From assembly GCA_964472785.1 (NCBI GenBank), contig CAYYMH010000018.1, positions 1 to 64,000 on the forward strand: a stretch of 64,000 nucleotides of DNA, read 5' to 3'. Positions 52,673 through 62,271 of this stretch are shown piece by piece (the first letter of the stretch is position 1; each line of letters starts with the position of its first letter). This stretch comes from CAYYMH01 sp964472785 (GTDB taxonomy: Bacteria; Zhuqueibacterota; Zhuqueibacteria; Thermofontimicrobiales; Thermofontimicrobiaceae). The notes beneath the pieces are model-generated. The model was not told the origin of the DNA. It was given only the letters and a program-made list of their open reading frames with translations, and searched no databases. The position numbers and the translations under genes are program-made.

Positions 52673-55018
52673 TTATTTATCTAATGTCGAAAAAATCATT
52701 TTTGGTGAAATTAATTCTTTTGCAATTGCGTGACCCTCGTACAGCACTTCCAGTTTCTCACCACCGCCAGATTGAAGATATTGGACTTCGAAGGGATGTC
52801 TTCCTTTATTCAGCACAACGCTCCCGGACTTTTCAATGGCGCCGTGCCTGCCATCGTTATCAATAATCAGATTGTTATTAATGAATAATTTGCTGCCATC
52901 GTCCGAGATGAGCGAAAACGTGTATTCACCGCTTTGGTCTATTTCAAGAAATCCCTTAAATACCATTGCATAATATGCCCCTCTTTGACCGATTTTGTCC
53001 AAATCAAAATGGTAGCATTTTCCCGTTTCAGCCGGATTCAACTGACTGAAATCCGGCAGGCTGTCCCACTTACCAGTGTAATACTCGAATTGCATTCCGT
53101 TTCTTTCCTGATCCACCAAAATAAATCGCTCGATCACCACATTGCTCATTTTACCGTTATTCATGACAGTCCGCGCTTTGAGAATAGCGTCGCCGGGAAT
53201 GTCAATCGGCTCTTGGTAAAATTTTGCATCCAGCGCCGGTACCGAACCGTCCATTGTGTAATAAATTTCCGCGTTCTGAACCGGCTTCCGCATCGCGATT
53301 TTAGTCTTTCCAAAAATAACAGATTCGCCGCCAACATTACCGGGCGTTGGCACGCGATAATTGATGTCGGCGTGTTTCAATCGGTCGAAGTGTTTTTCCA
53401 TTCTATTTATAAACTGCATATAATTTCGATCATCCTTCGGAGACCAAACCACTTCCGCCAGAGCGGAAAGTCTGGGCAGCAACATGTATTCAGCATGTTC
53501 TGGAGTCGGAATGTATTCAGTCCACAAATTCGCCTGAGCGCCCAAAATATGATGCTTTTTTTCGGGAGCAATATCGGGTGGAATCGGTTCAAATGCATAC
53601 ACTTTTTCCAGCGGCAGATATCCACCGATTGCTTCCGGTTCACCGTATTTCCCCTGATAATAATCAAAATAACAGTGCGTTGTTGGTGACATCACCACAT
53701 CGTGTCCGGCATTGGCAGCCTTAATTCCACCGTCAATACCCCGCCATGACATGACCGTTGCGTTGGGCGCTAATCCGCCTTCTAAAATCTCATCCCAACC
53801 GATCAGTCGTCTGTCGCGTGAATTCAGATATTTTTCGATGCGCCGGATAAAATAACTTTGGAGCTCATGTACATCTTTTAAATCCTCATCTTTAATTCGT
53901 TGCTGGCATTTGGGGCACTTCTTCCAATTTTCCTTGTAAGCCTCGTCACCGCCGATGTGAATAAATTTTGAGGGAAACAAATCCAGCACTTCGTCTAACA
54001 CGTTTTGGAGGAAAATAAAAGTGCTGTCATTGCCGGCGCAATAAATGTCTTTGATAGGCCAATAGCCGCCGGTCGCTACGGTAAACGGTCCGCCAAAGCA
54101 GGACAACTCCGGATAAGCAGTTAATGCCGCCAGTGCATGTCCCGGCATTTCGATTTCAGGAACGACTGTAATGAACCGTTTCCGAGCGTACTCGACAATT
54201 TCTTTCACATCTTCTTGTGTGTAATATCCGCCGTAGGTCGGCTCTTCCCCTGACTGTTGCGGCTCTCGTTCCCGCCAGGTGATGCCGCTCCGGTCCACCC
54301 GCCATGCGCCGATTTCAGTTAACTTTGGATATTTCTTAATTTCGATGCGCCAGCCCTGATCCTCAGTCAGATGCCAATGAAACGTGTTCAACTTGTGCAT
54401 CGCCAAAATATCGATATATTTTTTCACAAACTCTTTGGAGAAAAAATGACGGCACACGTCCAAATGCATACCCCGCCAGGTAAATCTTGGCTTATCCGTA
54501 ATTTCGACACAGGGAACCTGCCACTGCATACCCAAAACCTTCTGCTCTCGTTCGATTTCCTCCGGAAAAAGTTGTCGCAGCGTCTGAACGCCATAAAACA
54601 ATCCGGCTGGCTTTTGAGCGATGATTTCGACACCATCTGTTCTAATATTTAATTTATATCCTTCATCGCCTAATTGCTTCTCCGAATCATTTAACCTCAA
54701 TAAAATCGAATTTGAATCACCTTGTCTTTGGTCAATCTTTCGGGATTCCAATTGAAAACCGGTTGGTTTGTTGAGCAAAATCTGCAAATAATCCGCGACT
54801 AAATTGGCTTTTTCTTCTTCAGTAACAATTAAAATTTTCGTCTGCGGATTTAATATAAATCTGCCTTGTTTGGGCTGAATTTTGGTTGGTTTTGGAATCA
54901 CGGAAATCTCCTTCATTTTTGGTGGTTGCTTAGATTTTTTCATTTTTCCCATTTGTGCGCAAGCTGCAATTATCACAAGTAGTGCAATCGTGACTAACTT
55001 GATTTGATATTTTATCAT
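52673..55018 (-). CDS. Lipoprotein beta-N-acetylhexosaminidase, GH20, with PA14-like C-terminus
   Basis: A 781-residue exoglycosidase removing terminal beta-linked GlcNAc or GalNAc. A lipoprotein signal ends at C20 (IIAAC). A GH20b N-terminal domain (about 35-170) precedes the TIM barrel with WRGMHLDVCRHF, HWHLTEDQGWR and the catalytic pair D358-E359 (HIGGDEAY). A CPKC motif lies at about 369-372. The C-terminus has a chitobiase-type C domain and a PA14-like carbohydrate-binding domain (EIDQSGEYTFSLISDDGSKL). GGAGG lies 6 nt before the ATG. It forms a unit with the sulfatase. Confidence 0.92.
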   Translation of the reverse strand: MIKYQIKLVTIALLVIIAACAQMGKMKKSKQPPKMKEISVIPKPTKIQPKQGRFILNPQTKILIVTEEEKANLVADYLQILLNKPTGFQLESRKIDQRQGDSNSILLRLNDSEKQLGDEGYKLNIRTDGVEIIAQKPAGLFYGVQTLRQLFPEEIEREQKVLGMQWQVPCVEITDKPRFTWRGMHLDVCRHFFSKEFVKKYIDILAMHKLNTFHWHLTEDQGWRIEIKKYPKLTEIGAWRVDRSGITWREREPQQSGEEPTYGGYYTQEDVKEIVEYARKRFITVVPEIEMPGHALAALTAYPELSCFGGPFTVATGGYWPIKDIYCAGNDSTFIFLQNVLDEVLDLFPSKFIHIGGDEAYKENWKKCPKCQQRIKDEDLKDVHELQSYFIRRIEKYLNSRDRRLIGWDEILEGGLAPNATVMSWRGIDGGIKAANAGHDVVMSPTTHCYFDYYQGKYGEPEAIGGYLPLEKVYAFEPIPPDIAPEKKHHILGAQANLWTEYIPTPEHAEYMLLPRLSALAEVVWSPKDDRNYMQFINRMEKHFDRLKHADINYRVPTPGNVGGESVIFGKTKIAMRKPVQNAEIYYTMDGSVPALDAKFYQEPIDIPGDAILKARTVMNNGKMSNVVIERFILVDQERNGMQFEYYTGKWDSLPDFSQLNPAETGKCYHFDLDKIGQRGAYYAMVFKGFLEIDQSGEYTFSLISDDGSKLFINNNLIIDNDGRHGAIEKSGSVVLNKGRHPFEVQYLQSGGGEKLEVLYEGHAIAKELISPKMIFSTLDK

Positions 55019-55379
55019 GAATACCTCCGGTGCGTTTAAAAAAATAGGTGATATCTTTTAGGCTCAATTAATGTTAACCACAAAGCTCCCAAAGAATGCA
55101 CAAAGGTCACAAAGTTTTCTTGATTATTTAAACCACATTTACTTTCAAAATAAATATCATCGATGTTCAATCAACAAAATAAAAAAATATTCACTTTGTG
55201 TGCTTTGTGAAATCTCGGCGATCTTTGTGTTTTTATTTTTTAATTAAAGTCATCACAAAATGGTTTTAAGATTTCTCCTTTTTATCCTCTCTTGCTAATA
55301 GAGGACTCAAATGAGTTCTTATAATAGAAAATCTTAAAACCACTTTCACATTAGTATAAACACTCAATCATAAAAAACT
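55019..55379. other. 361-bp intergenic region with inverted-repeat element
   Basis: Between two glycosidase genes. It contains CACAAAG-type short repeats (about 55078-55115 and 55195-55235, opposite orientations). It also holds an inverted repeat element at 55258-55345: TGGTTTTAAGATTT at 55261-55274 and its complement at 55329-55342, with an inner CCTCT/AGAGG hairpin. No gene is visible. Confidence 0.65.
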
Positions 55380-58124
55380 CTATTTATTAAACACAAAATT
55401 TTTCAATTTAATCGTTCGGCGAATTTGCCCGGGAGCCCAGGGTTTCGGCGGCATCGGTCGTTTTGTTAAAATTTCGACTAATTCGAAATTTACCGTCTTC
55501 AATTCCTTTTGCTGATTTCCGACCAACCAGATCGAACCTATTAATTTCAACGCTTCCCTTTTTTGAGCAGATTGAATCTTAATGTTCATCTCATTTTTTC
55601 CGCGAACTAAATCTGTCTTGTACCAAGCCCATCGGTTTTTCTGTTTCTCAACTTCGGGATCTATTTGTTTTCCGTTGTTTTTTATTTGAATTTTTAATTT
55701 AGGAAGTTCCGTATTTTTGTCAATCGGTTCCAACAACATTGCCATTTGTGCGGATGCCATGCTTTGAGGAATCGCAATGGTTATATCAACCTCTGCTTTA
55801 TGTTTACCGCAATTAAATTGGACATCATAATCGGATAAAACAGGTTGTGGCTCTTCAAATATGTTGCCAACTTCATGCAAGTCCAATTCGACTTGATCCA
55901 GTTTCATCCGGTAAATTTTCTCGGGATTTAACAGTCTTACCGTACCTGTTTTTTCAAAAATCCCGATTTCATAATTTTGGTCATTTACATGTTGCTCTTC
56001 GAAAATGACACTGGCAAGTAACGGTCGGTCACTGCTTTCAAGCGGATAAATCTCATAGACAGCAGTTTCATATCCCTCCAATTGTATTTGAATTTTCGCT
56101 CCGGCAGCGTACAGTCGAGGCGAAATCCAGTGTGTCGGATAAACCCGCTCCAAAACCAGCGACGCAGCTTTGGGGCACAACCCCATTTCTTCAGAGAGCA
56201 CAACATTGAGCACATCTTTCTCAATCTTCGGATTCCGCGCTGCGATGATTCCGTTGTGTCTGTCATAATGAACATAGCCGTAAGTTTTTCTTTCACCAGG
56301 ATCACCGCCGATCATTTCGGTATTTTTAAGTATTGGGAAACGGTCTTTTGCCCAGTTGATTGATTCTGCCAGGGCACGCCATTCATCATCTGTGAGTAAA
56401 TCCGGCGAAATATAAAACTCCCACATGGAGACACCACGCGCGAAATAGAGCAACGCATTATCGGTGAATTTATCTAATGGCTCTGCTTCCCCGCCTAACT
56501 TTTGCAGATTCCCTTTGATGATGCCATGCGTCATCAAATTGGCAATGGGGAACCAGAAATTCTTTTTGTGAAAATCTTCGTAAAGCACAAAATCACGATA
56601 CGTGATCGCGCCGTCTCTCCGGCTGATCGAAGGCACATTGGCATAGCCGTAATCGTAACCCTGCATCCAAATTTGATTGGCATATTTTAGCCACCAGGGA
56701 CTGAGCCAGGTCCCGGACGTGATGTTCAGAAAAATATCAGGATTCTGTTCCCGCACCGCCTCGCACATTTCAATGACCGATTCCATGACTGCCCGCCGTG
56801 AATAAATCCCGACCGGATGTCCGTGATCCGGCTCACTGCACGAAAACTGGATACCATCCCATTTGTAATAGCCGACATCATCCTCGGTGACAAAATCCAC
56901 TACGCGTTTTTTGAACAGCTCCTTGTAATTTTTCCCAGCCAGACATAATTGATCCCCAATGACTTCGTAACCGTGATCTTTCATCCAGTTAATTCGCCAG
57001 TCCCGATGCGAATACCCACCGATGGGTCCGAACCAGATACCAAGATCAGTGCCAATTTTCTCCAGCGCCTTCGAAATTGGTAACAGGCCATTGGGGAACT
57101 CTTTTTTGCGCAACACCCAATCGCTGCGATAAACATCCCAGCCATCATCCAGCACAAAAGCGTCCAACTGAATCCCATATTTTTCAATCATATTTTTTTT
57201 GAATAAATCGATGATGCGCAATGTGTTTTCTTCATTCATAATATGCAAGGAATCGTTGACCATCTCCGGCGCTCGTAAATCGTACCAGCTATTGTACAGC
57301 GAATATGGTTTAAGTGGTGCTACACGAATATGGTTCAGATAATTCATGAACCACTTTTTCACATGTTGATCCGGCGTTAGTGCAATAACAACCCAATCAC
57401 TTTCGATCCATTCTCTTCCAACACGCGTTCCTATTTCCTGTCCGCACCTGAAATGAAGTTTACACACTGTTTTTTTCACGATTTCATTTGAAGAAGTCGG
57501 GTATTCCAATCCAAAAAAAGTGCCGCTCTCTTCAAATTTCAATGCTGCCGGTTGTCCAAAACCACCAGGTTTAATGACCTCGCCTTTACCAAACAGCTGA
57601 GCATCGAGCGGATAAATTTTTCGGAGAAAATGTTTACCAAAAATAGTATCGCAGATTGCAATTTTCTTTTTCACATAAAACCAACCTGGTTTTATTTTAT
57701 AAATTAATTTTAATTGAAACGGTGAATTAATGCCTTGCAGGATAAAATGCGTTTCAGTGCCCCCTTCGGCATGTGCAATTTCCTGCTGATTCAATAGACG
57801 AAAATCTTTTTTGGATAGAAGCAGGGGGTTTTCGGCGTTATTCATTTTTCCGGGAGGCCGCCAGCCGGTCCACATCAAATCCAGCGTAAAATCAGCATCG
57901 GTTTTTAACTGTTCCGGCTCATCCCCGTTCTTGTTTTCTAATAAGTCATAAGCTAACTGATCGTTCTCAAAAGATATTAAACAGCGCAGCTTATCATTTT
58001 CCAATTTATATTGGACAGCATCAACTGATTTGGTTTCATTAGCTAATAAAATTGAATAAACTGATAACAGGAAAAAGAAAATCAATCCCCACAAAAACGT
58101 CATTCGTTTTAAGCTCATACTCAT
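55380..58124 (-). CDS. Exported glycoside hydrolase, clan GH-D (GH36/GH27)-like
   Basis: A 914-residue secreted protein with a signal peptide (about 1-28). An N-terminal beta-sandwich (about 30-270) leads to a TIM-barrel with DAFVLDDGWDVYRSDW and IWFGPIGG. GYYKWDGIQFS follows, whose Asp (about residue 423) is at the nucleophile position of alpha-galactosidase-type enzymes. The C-terminus holds additional beta domains. It may hydrolyse alpha-galactosides or alpha-N-acetylgalactosaminides; this is a family-level inference. The start at 58124 has AAGGA 5 nt upstream; a TTG 12 bp earlier is possible. Confidence 0.7.
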   Translation of the reverse strand: MSMSLKRMTFLWGLIFFFLLSVYSILLANETKSVDAVQYKLENDKLRCLISFENDQLAYDLLENKNGDEPEQLKTDADFTLDLMWTGWRPPGKMNNAENPLLLSKKDFRLLNQQEIAHAEGGTETHFILQGINSPFQLKLIYKIKPGWFYVKKKIAICDTIFGKHFLRKIYPLDAQLFGKGEVIKPGGFGQPAALKFEESGTFFGLEYPTSSNEIVKKTVCKLHFRCGQEIGTRVGREWIESDWVVIALTPDQHVKKWFMNYLNHIRVAPLKPYSLYNSWYDLRAPEMVNDSLHIMNEENTLRIIDLFKKNMIEKYGIQLDAFVLDDGWDVYRSDWVLRKKEFPNGLLPISKALEKIGTDLGIWFGPIGGYSHRDWRINWMKDHGYEVIGDQLCLAGKNYKELFKKRVVDFVTEDDVGYYKWDGIQFSCSEPDHGHPVGIYSRRAVMESVIEMCEAVREQNPDIFLNITSGTWLSPWWLKYANQIWMQGYDYGYANVPSISRRDGAITYRDFVLYEDFHKKNFWFPIANLMTHGIIKGNLQKLGGEAEPLDKFTDNALLYFARGVSMWEFYISPDLLTDDEWRALAESINWAKDRFPILKNTEMIGGDPGERKTYGYVHYDRHNGIIAARNPKIEKDVLNVVLSEEMGLCPKAASLVLERVYPTHWISPRLYAAGAKIQIQLEGYETAVYEIYPLESSDRPLLASVIFEEQHVNDQNYEIGIFEKTGTVRLLNPEKIYRMKLDQVELDLHEVGNIFEEPQPVLSDYDVQFNCGKHKAEVDITIAIPQSMASAQMAMLLEPIDKNTELPKLKIQIKNNGKQIDPEVEKQKNRWAWYKTDLVRGKNEMNIKIQSAQKREALKLIGSIWLVGNQQKELKTVNFELVEILTKRPMPPKPWAPGQIRRTIKLKNFVFNK

Positions 58125-58247
58125 TTTTTCCTTCAAATGATTATATTAAAAGTTAATATTTCTCATTGGAATTTTTTGACTTTTTTTGGTATTTCTTTAT
58201 GCCTTTGAGTCTTGATGGCTGAACAGTTACAAATTGACTCGATTATT

Positions 58248-59690
58248 TTATTTTAAGGATTCAACCAATGCTTTGAGAATCCGATAATAATCCTCACATC
58301 CTTTTTTGAAACTATCAATGTTGATGCGCTCATTATCACCATGAATCCGCTCCAAATCACTGACTGTCACCCTGATCGGCGCCAGACCGAATGACCGGTG
58401 TCCGTGTTTTCTAAAAAAGTAGTTATCCGAGCTGGCAATGAACAGGAACGGTGAAACGATTATATTTCTTCCGTATTGCTTTTTAAGCTCTGCCTGAAGC
58501 GTTTGCTGAATAATATGATAATCCGAGGTTGAAAATTGCTGACAATTTATCTGTTGAAAATCAACATGTTTAGGAACAATTCGCTTGATTAATTCGGTCA
58601 GGTTTTCACAATCGTAAACAGAGTTAAAACGAATATCGCACGTGAGTGTCGCATAATTCGGGATTACGTTTACTCCCAGCCTTGACACAGGATTATATTT
58701 TTTCTTACGTTGCGATCCAATCAATCGCCTGATAAATGAACCGCGTTTTTTATCTTTATCGAAAACGCCACTCATTTTATCTGTTGAAATATTGGTTACG
58801 TTCAACGAAGTTCGGAACAGATCAGGGATGCCTGTCACCCGCGTGATAATGTTAAAAAGCAGATAAGTGCCGATCCTCGTTCTGAACAGAAATTTTCGAA
58901 GTCCTGGTAAATCGCCAATCAAACGTATAATTTTATTATGGCTTTGTTCGAATAAAATGTTAATAAAGTTAGCGACTGAATTTTCAACTCTTAAGGGAAA
59001 AGGATAGCTGGTTAATTTTTGAGCCACTTTGGCAGCTTGGATCACCGGATTGTTTTTACCGGACTTACTGGCGATTGATCCGTGTCCTCCTTTTGAATGC
59101 ACTGTCATCGACAACCAGAGTAACCCTTTTTGTTCAGCTTCATACAGAAAAAGATCGCCTTCAAATATTTCGGGAATTTTCATACAAAATCCGCCCTCTC
59201 CCAACACAATCAAATTTTGGTACCCCTCGTCTTCGAGATATTTGACATAAAACTTGGCGCCATTTTCAGAGGACGTTTCTTCCTGAACAAGCGAGCAGAA
59301 TTTGATGAGTTCCTTTTGTGAATGATTTTCTTTTACTAGCCGGAGGAAAGCATAAGCCTGAAGTACCCCGATAGATTTCATATCCAGAGCGCCTCTGCCA
59401 TACAAATACTTTCCGTCAATATGGCCGCTAAACGGATCGTAATCCCAGCCTTCCCGGTTTGCAGGCACCACATCCAGGTGATTCTGCAGCAGAATCCGTT
59501 CTTTTTGATTTGGATTCGATACAGTTTCAAAATTTTGGAATGAGTCTGAGGAGACGACTTGATTTTTCACATGATATTTTGAAAAAACTGATGACCAAAA
59601 TTGGCAAGCTTCATGGTCGTTCTGACTATCAGTGGTATCAATTTGCAGATATTTTTGCAGCACAGCAACCGGATCTTTCAGAATATCCAT
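58248..59690 (-). CDS. M20-family metallopeptidase
   Basis: A 480-residue zinc hydrolase of the M20/ArgE/carboxypeptidase type. Motifs: LLQNHLDVVP (first zinc His and bridging region), GRGALDMK (Asp bridge) and LVQEETSSENGAK (catalytic Glu pair). It has no signal peptide. The start at 59690 is chosen because GGAG lies about 8 nt upstream; the frame opens 7 codons earlier. It hydrolyses a peptide or acyl-amino acid. It is oriented with the glycosidase genes but separated by 124 bp. Confidence 0.87.
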   Translation of the reverse strand: MDILKDPVAVLQKYLQIDTTDSQNDHEACQFWSSVFSKYHVKNQVVSSDSFQNFETVSNPNQKERILLQNHLDVVPANREGWDYDPFSGHIDGKYLYGRGALDMKSIGVLQAYAFLRLVKENHSQKELIKFCSLVQEETSSENGAKFYVKYLEDEGYQNLIVLGEGGFCMKIPEIFEGDLFLYEAEQKGLLWLSMTVHSKGGHGSIASKSGKNNPVIQAAKVAQKLTSYPFPLRVENSVANFINILFEQSHNKIIRLIGDLPGLRKFLFRTRIGTYLLFNIITRVTGIPDLFRTSLNVTNISTDKMSGVFDKDKKRGSFIRRLIGSQRKKKYNPVSRLGVNVIPNYATLTCDIRFNSVYDCENLTELIKRIVPKHVDFQQINCQQFSTSDYHIIQQTLQAELKKQYGRNIIVSPFLFIASSDNYFFRKHGHRSFGLAPIRVTVSDLERIHGDNERINIDSFKKGCEDYYRILKALVESLK

Positions 59691-59921
59691 ATCAGGTCTC
59701 CAAGAGCACATATTCTCAAATCATTTGCGTCGCTTATTTCTGAAATTTAATTCAAATTTTCAAAAGTAAGCCTGACTGTTGCAATATCATTGGATGAAAT
59801 AAAGATAAATAAAATAAATTTAAGAATCAATTAATTACTTGCAAAAATTATATTTTTTTGTTATCATTATTAACCGAATTGAGAAATAACTTCGAACCAT
59901 CGATAAAAAAATAGTCAGGAA

Positions 59922-61142
59922 ATGAATGTGTCCGAACGAGTCCCGATTACGATAATTGGCGCTGGCGTTGTTGGTTGTGCCATCGCTTATCAGTTATCTA
60001 AATTAAATAAAGAAGTATTTGTAATTGAAAAGAATCCCAAAGTCACTTCTGAAAATCAATCGTCGCGCAATTCAGGAGTTGTCCATGCCGGCGTATATTA
60101 TCCAAAAGATGAAGGCCCGTTAAAGGGTGAGCTCTGTGTAAAAGGCAACAAATTGCTCTATGATTTTTGCGCGGAATTTGATGTGCCGAGTCGTCAAACC
60201 GGGAAATTAATTGTCGCTGTTAATGAACGCGAATTGCCCTATTTGCAGGACACATTTGACATCGCTTGCGAAAACGGTGTTCCTAATGCGAAACTTATCA
60301 CTGGTAATGAAGCCAAAAAAACCGAGCCCAATGTTCGCTGCTTGAAAGCGGCGCATGTCCCAACTTCCGGTATTGTGGAAGCAACGCAATTGGTGCATAA
60401 ATTATACACACTGGCAAATCAAGAGGGAGCATTTTTTTTGACGAACACAAATGTGATTGACATTCGCCCAAAAGCTGGTTTTTTTGAAATAACGACTCAG
60501 TCAGGTTCGCGGACAGAAGTGTTCGAAAGTGAAATCGTGATTAATTCCGCCGGTCTTTACTCGGATGAAATCGGTAAAATGGTTAATCCGGACCTGCCGT
60601 TCGATATTTTGCCGATTCGCGGCGAAGCCGCCAAATTTTACAAAACCAAACGCGAAGATATTTATCATGCCGGTTTAAATGTCTATCCGGTCCCATTCCC
60701 GATTTATCCGGACGGTAGCAGAGCTGAACTTCCGTTTGATGAGTTTAAAAAATTATTTAACGAGAAGAAAGTCGTCAAAACAGTCGGGGTACATCTGACG
60801 CCGACATTTGACATGAAAAACGGAGATTATGAAATCGGAAACGTCGTCACACTGGGACCTGCACCAAAACTGGCGAAACACAAAGAGGATTATTCAGAGG
60901 ATTTATTCGAACCCCAATATTATTTTGATTCAGTGAAAAATTTCTTTCCCAATTTAAGAATAGAGGATATTTCATTACATCAAGCCGGTATTCAGGCAAA
61001 GTTAGTACAGCAATATGATTGGGTCATTCAACCGGACGAAAAGCATCCAAAATTTATCCAATTAATCGGGATCGACTCGCCGGGATTAACCGCGTGTCTG
61101 TCAATTGCAGATTATGTGCAAGAGATAATTCAGGGGCTCTAA
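59922..61142 (+). CDS. L-2-hydroxyglutarate oxidase-like FAD-dependent oxidoreductase
   Basis: A 406-residue DAO-family flavoenzyme. The Rossmann FAD motif GAGVVGCAIAYQL is at about 13-25; SSRNSGVVHAGVYYP and the C-terminal LIGIDSPGLTACLSIA are typical of LhgO/YgaF-like proteins. It is expected to oxidise L-2-hydroxyglutarate to 2-oxoglutarate, feeding electrons to the membrane pool. Length is normal (E. coli about 420). It is a single-gene unit. Confidence 0.85.
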   Translation: MNVSERVPITIIGAGVVGCAIAYQLSKLNKEVFVIEKNPKVTSENQSSRNSGVVHAGVYYPKDEGPLKGELCVKGNKLLYDFCAEFDVPSRQTGKLIVAVNERELPYLQDTFDIACENGVPNAKLITGNEAKKTEPNVRCLKAAHVPTSGIVEATQLVHKLYTLANQEGAFFLTNTNVIDIRPKAGFFEITTQSGSRTEVFESEIVINSAGLYSDEIGKMVNPDLPFDILPIRGEAAKFYKTKREDIYHAGLNVYPVPFPIYPDGSRAELPFDEFKKLFNEKKVVKTVGVHLTPTFDMKNGDYEIGNVVTLGPAPKLAKHKEDYSEDLFEPQYYFDSVKNFFPNLRIEDISLHQAGIQAKLVQQYDWVIQPDEKHPKFIQLIGIDSPGLTACLSIADYVQEIIQGL

Positions 61143-61554
61143 TCTTGTTTGTAACCATATCAGGCTTATGAAAAATGCCACCGAGACACAGAGGTCTCAG
61201 AGATTTTCTCATAAATTATTTGCGGAAAGTATGTCTTATATGTGATTGAAAAATATTTTCATTAACTATTTGGAAACAGAATAACATGATGTAATACGTA
61301 TTCTTCGCATAAATATGAATTCGTTTTTAATGTATGTAACTATAAAAAGATAGTATTCACTGTTTGGCAATCATATTTACAAAAAATGATGGCAATTTTT
61401 GATTGAATTTTTCTCCGTGTTCTCTGTGACTCGGTGGCTGAATAGTTACTCTTGTTTTTAAATTGCCGCAGAGTTTTGGAGTACACAGAGAAAAGATAAA
61501 ATGTTTTTGAGGTACTTTGCACTTATTCTCTGTGCTCTCTGTGCCTCGGTGGCT
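61143..61554. other. 412-bp intergenic region dense in dispersed repeats
   Basis: Contains four copies of the CACAGAG-type repeat in both orientations (about 61171-61206, 61408-61445, 61465-61500, 61523-61553). The last ends CCTCGGTGGC, two bp before the stop codon of the next minus-strand gene. No gene is visible. Confidence 0.6.
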
Positions 61555-62238
61555 TCAAAAAATGAAAATGGTCAAACCCGCATTCACACTAAACTGATCC
61601 CAGCTTTCTTTTCCCCAGCGATTGCGACCATAGCCTTCTTCCCAATCATCTTCGGTCAAATTGATGATATTTTGCCGCACTTCCACATCAAGTGTTCCGA
61701 ATTTACCTAACAACAATCGAAGACCGCCGAGATAGTGATAACCGAATTTGACCTGGTTGAGCAATTCCCTTGAGCTAATTTCCCGCTCTTGAAATTTCTC
61801 TCCGACATTGTCCCAATATTTTTCCTTCAATGTCCGATTCGCTGAGAGAAAATGGAACTGTGCACCGCCGCCAAAATACACGATCAACTTTTCACCGAAC
61901 GGTTTAAAATGGAATGTGCCGGATACTGCGGGATAGATATTGTTAATTCGAGTCTTGAACGTTGTATCGTCCTGCGCAATATTGGTGATTGTCGTGTCCT
62001 CGATAGCTCCAAAGAACGTCTGCCCATAACTGACGTCGATTTGGAATCCGGGAATGTAGGCTTCCAAAGAGTATCTCAAAAAGATTCTTGAATCGATGCC
62101 TTCTGCCAATTCACTTTTAGCGTAGCCGCCGTTCAGTCCCAACGAGATGATCGGATACTCGACAGCTTGAAGAAAACGAGGCGATAATAATATATTTGCT
62201 AAAATCAGCACAACGATCAATAGGTTTAATTTTCTCAT
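61555..62238 (-). CDS. Outer-membrane beta-barrel-like protein
   Basis: A 227-residue exported protein with a signal peptide (about 1-25). Alternating glycine/aromatic strands (ISLGLNGGYAKSE, LIVYFGGGAQFHFLS, LGGLRLLLGKFG) end in a final VNAGLTIFIF, as in an eight-stranded OmpA/OprF-type barrel. No specific family was recognised. The start at 62238 is chosen for AAGGAAG 7 nt upstream. It is 33 bp after the lipoprotein gene at 62272 and probably in the same operon. Confidence 0.75.
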   Translation of the reverse strand: MRKLNLLIVVLILANILLSPRFLQAVEYPIISLGLNGGYAKSELAEGIDSRIFLRYSLEAYIPGFQIDVSYGQTFFGAIEDTTITNIAQDDTTFKTRINNIYPAVSGTFHFKPFGEKLIVYFGGGAQFHFLSANRTLKEKYWDNVGEKFQEREISSRELLNQVKFGYHYLGGLRLLLGKFGTLDVEVRQNIINLTEDDWEEGYGRNRWGKESWDQFSVNAGLTIFIF

Positions 62239-62271
62239 AATGAACTTCCTTTCTTTCATCGTGAGCAAAAC

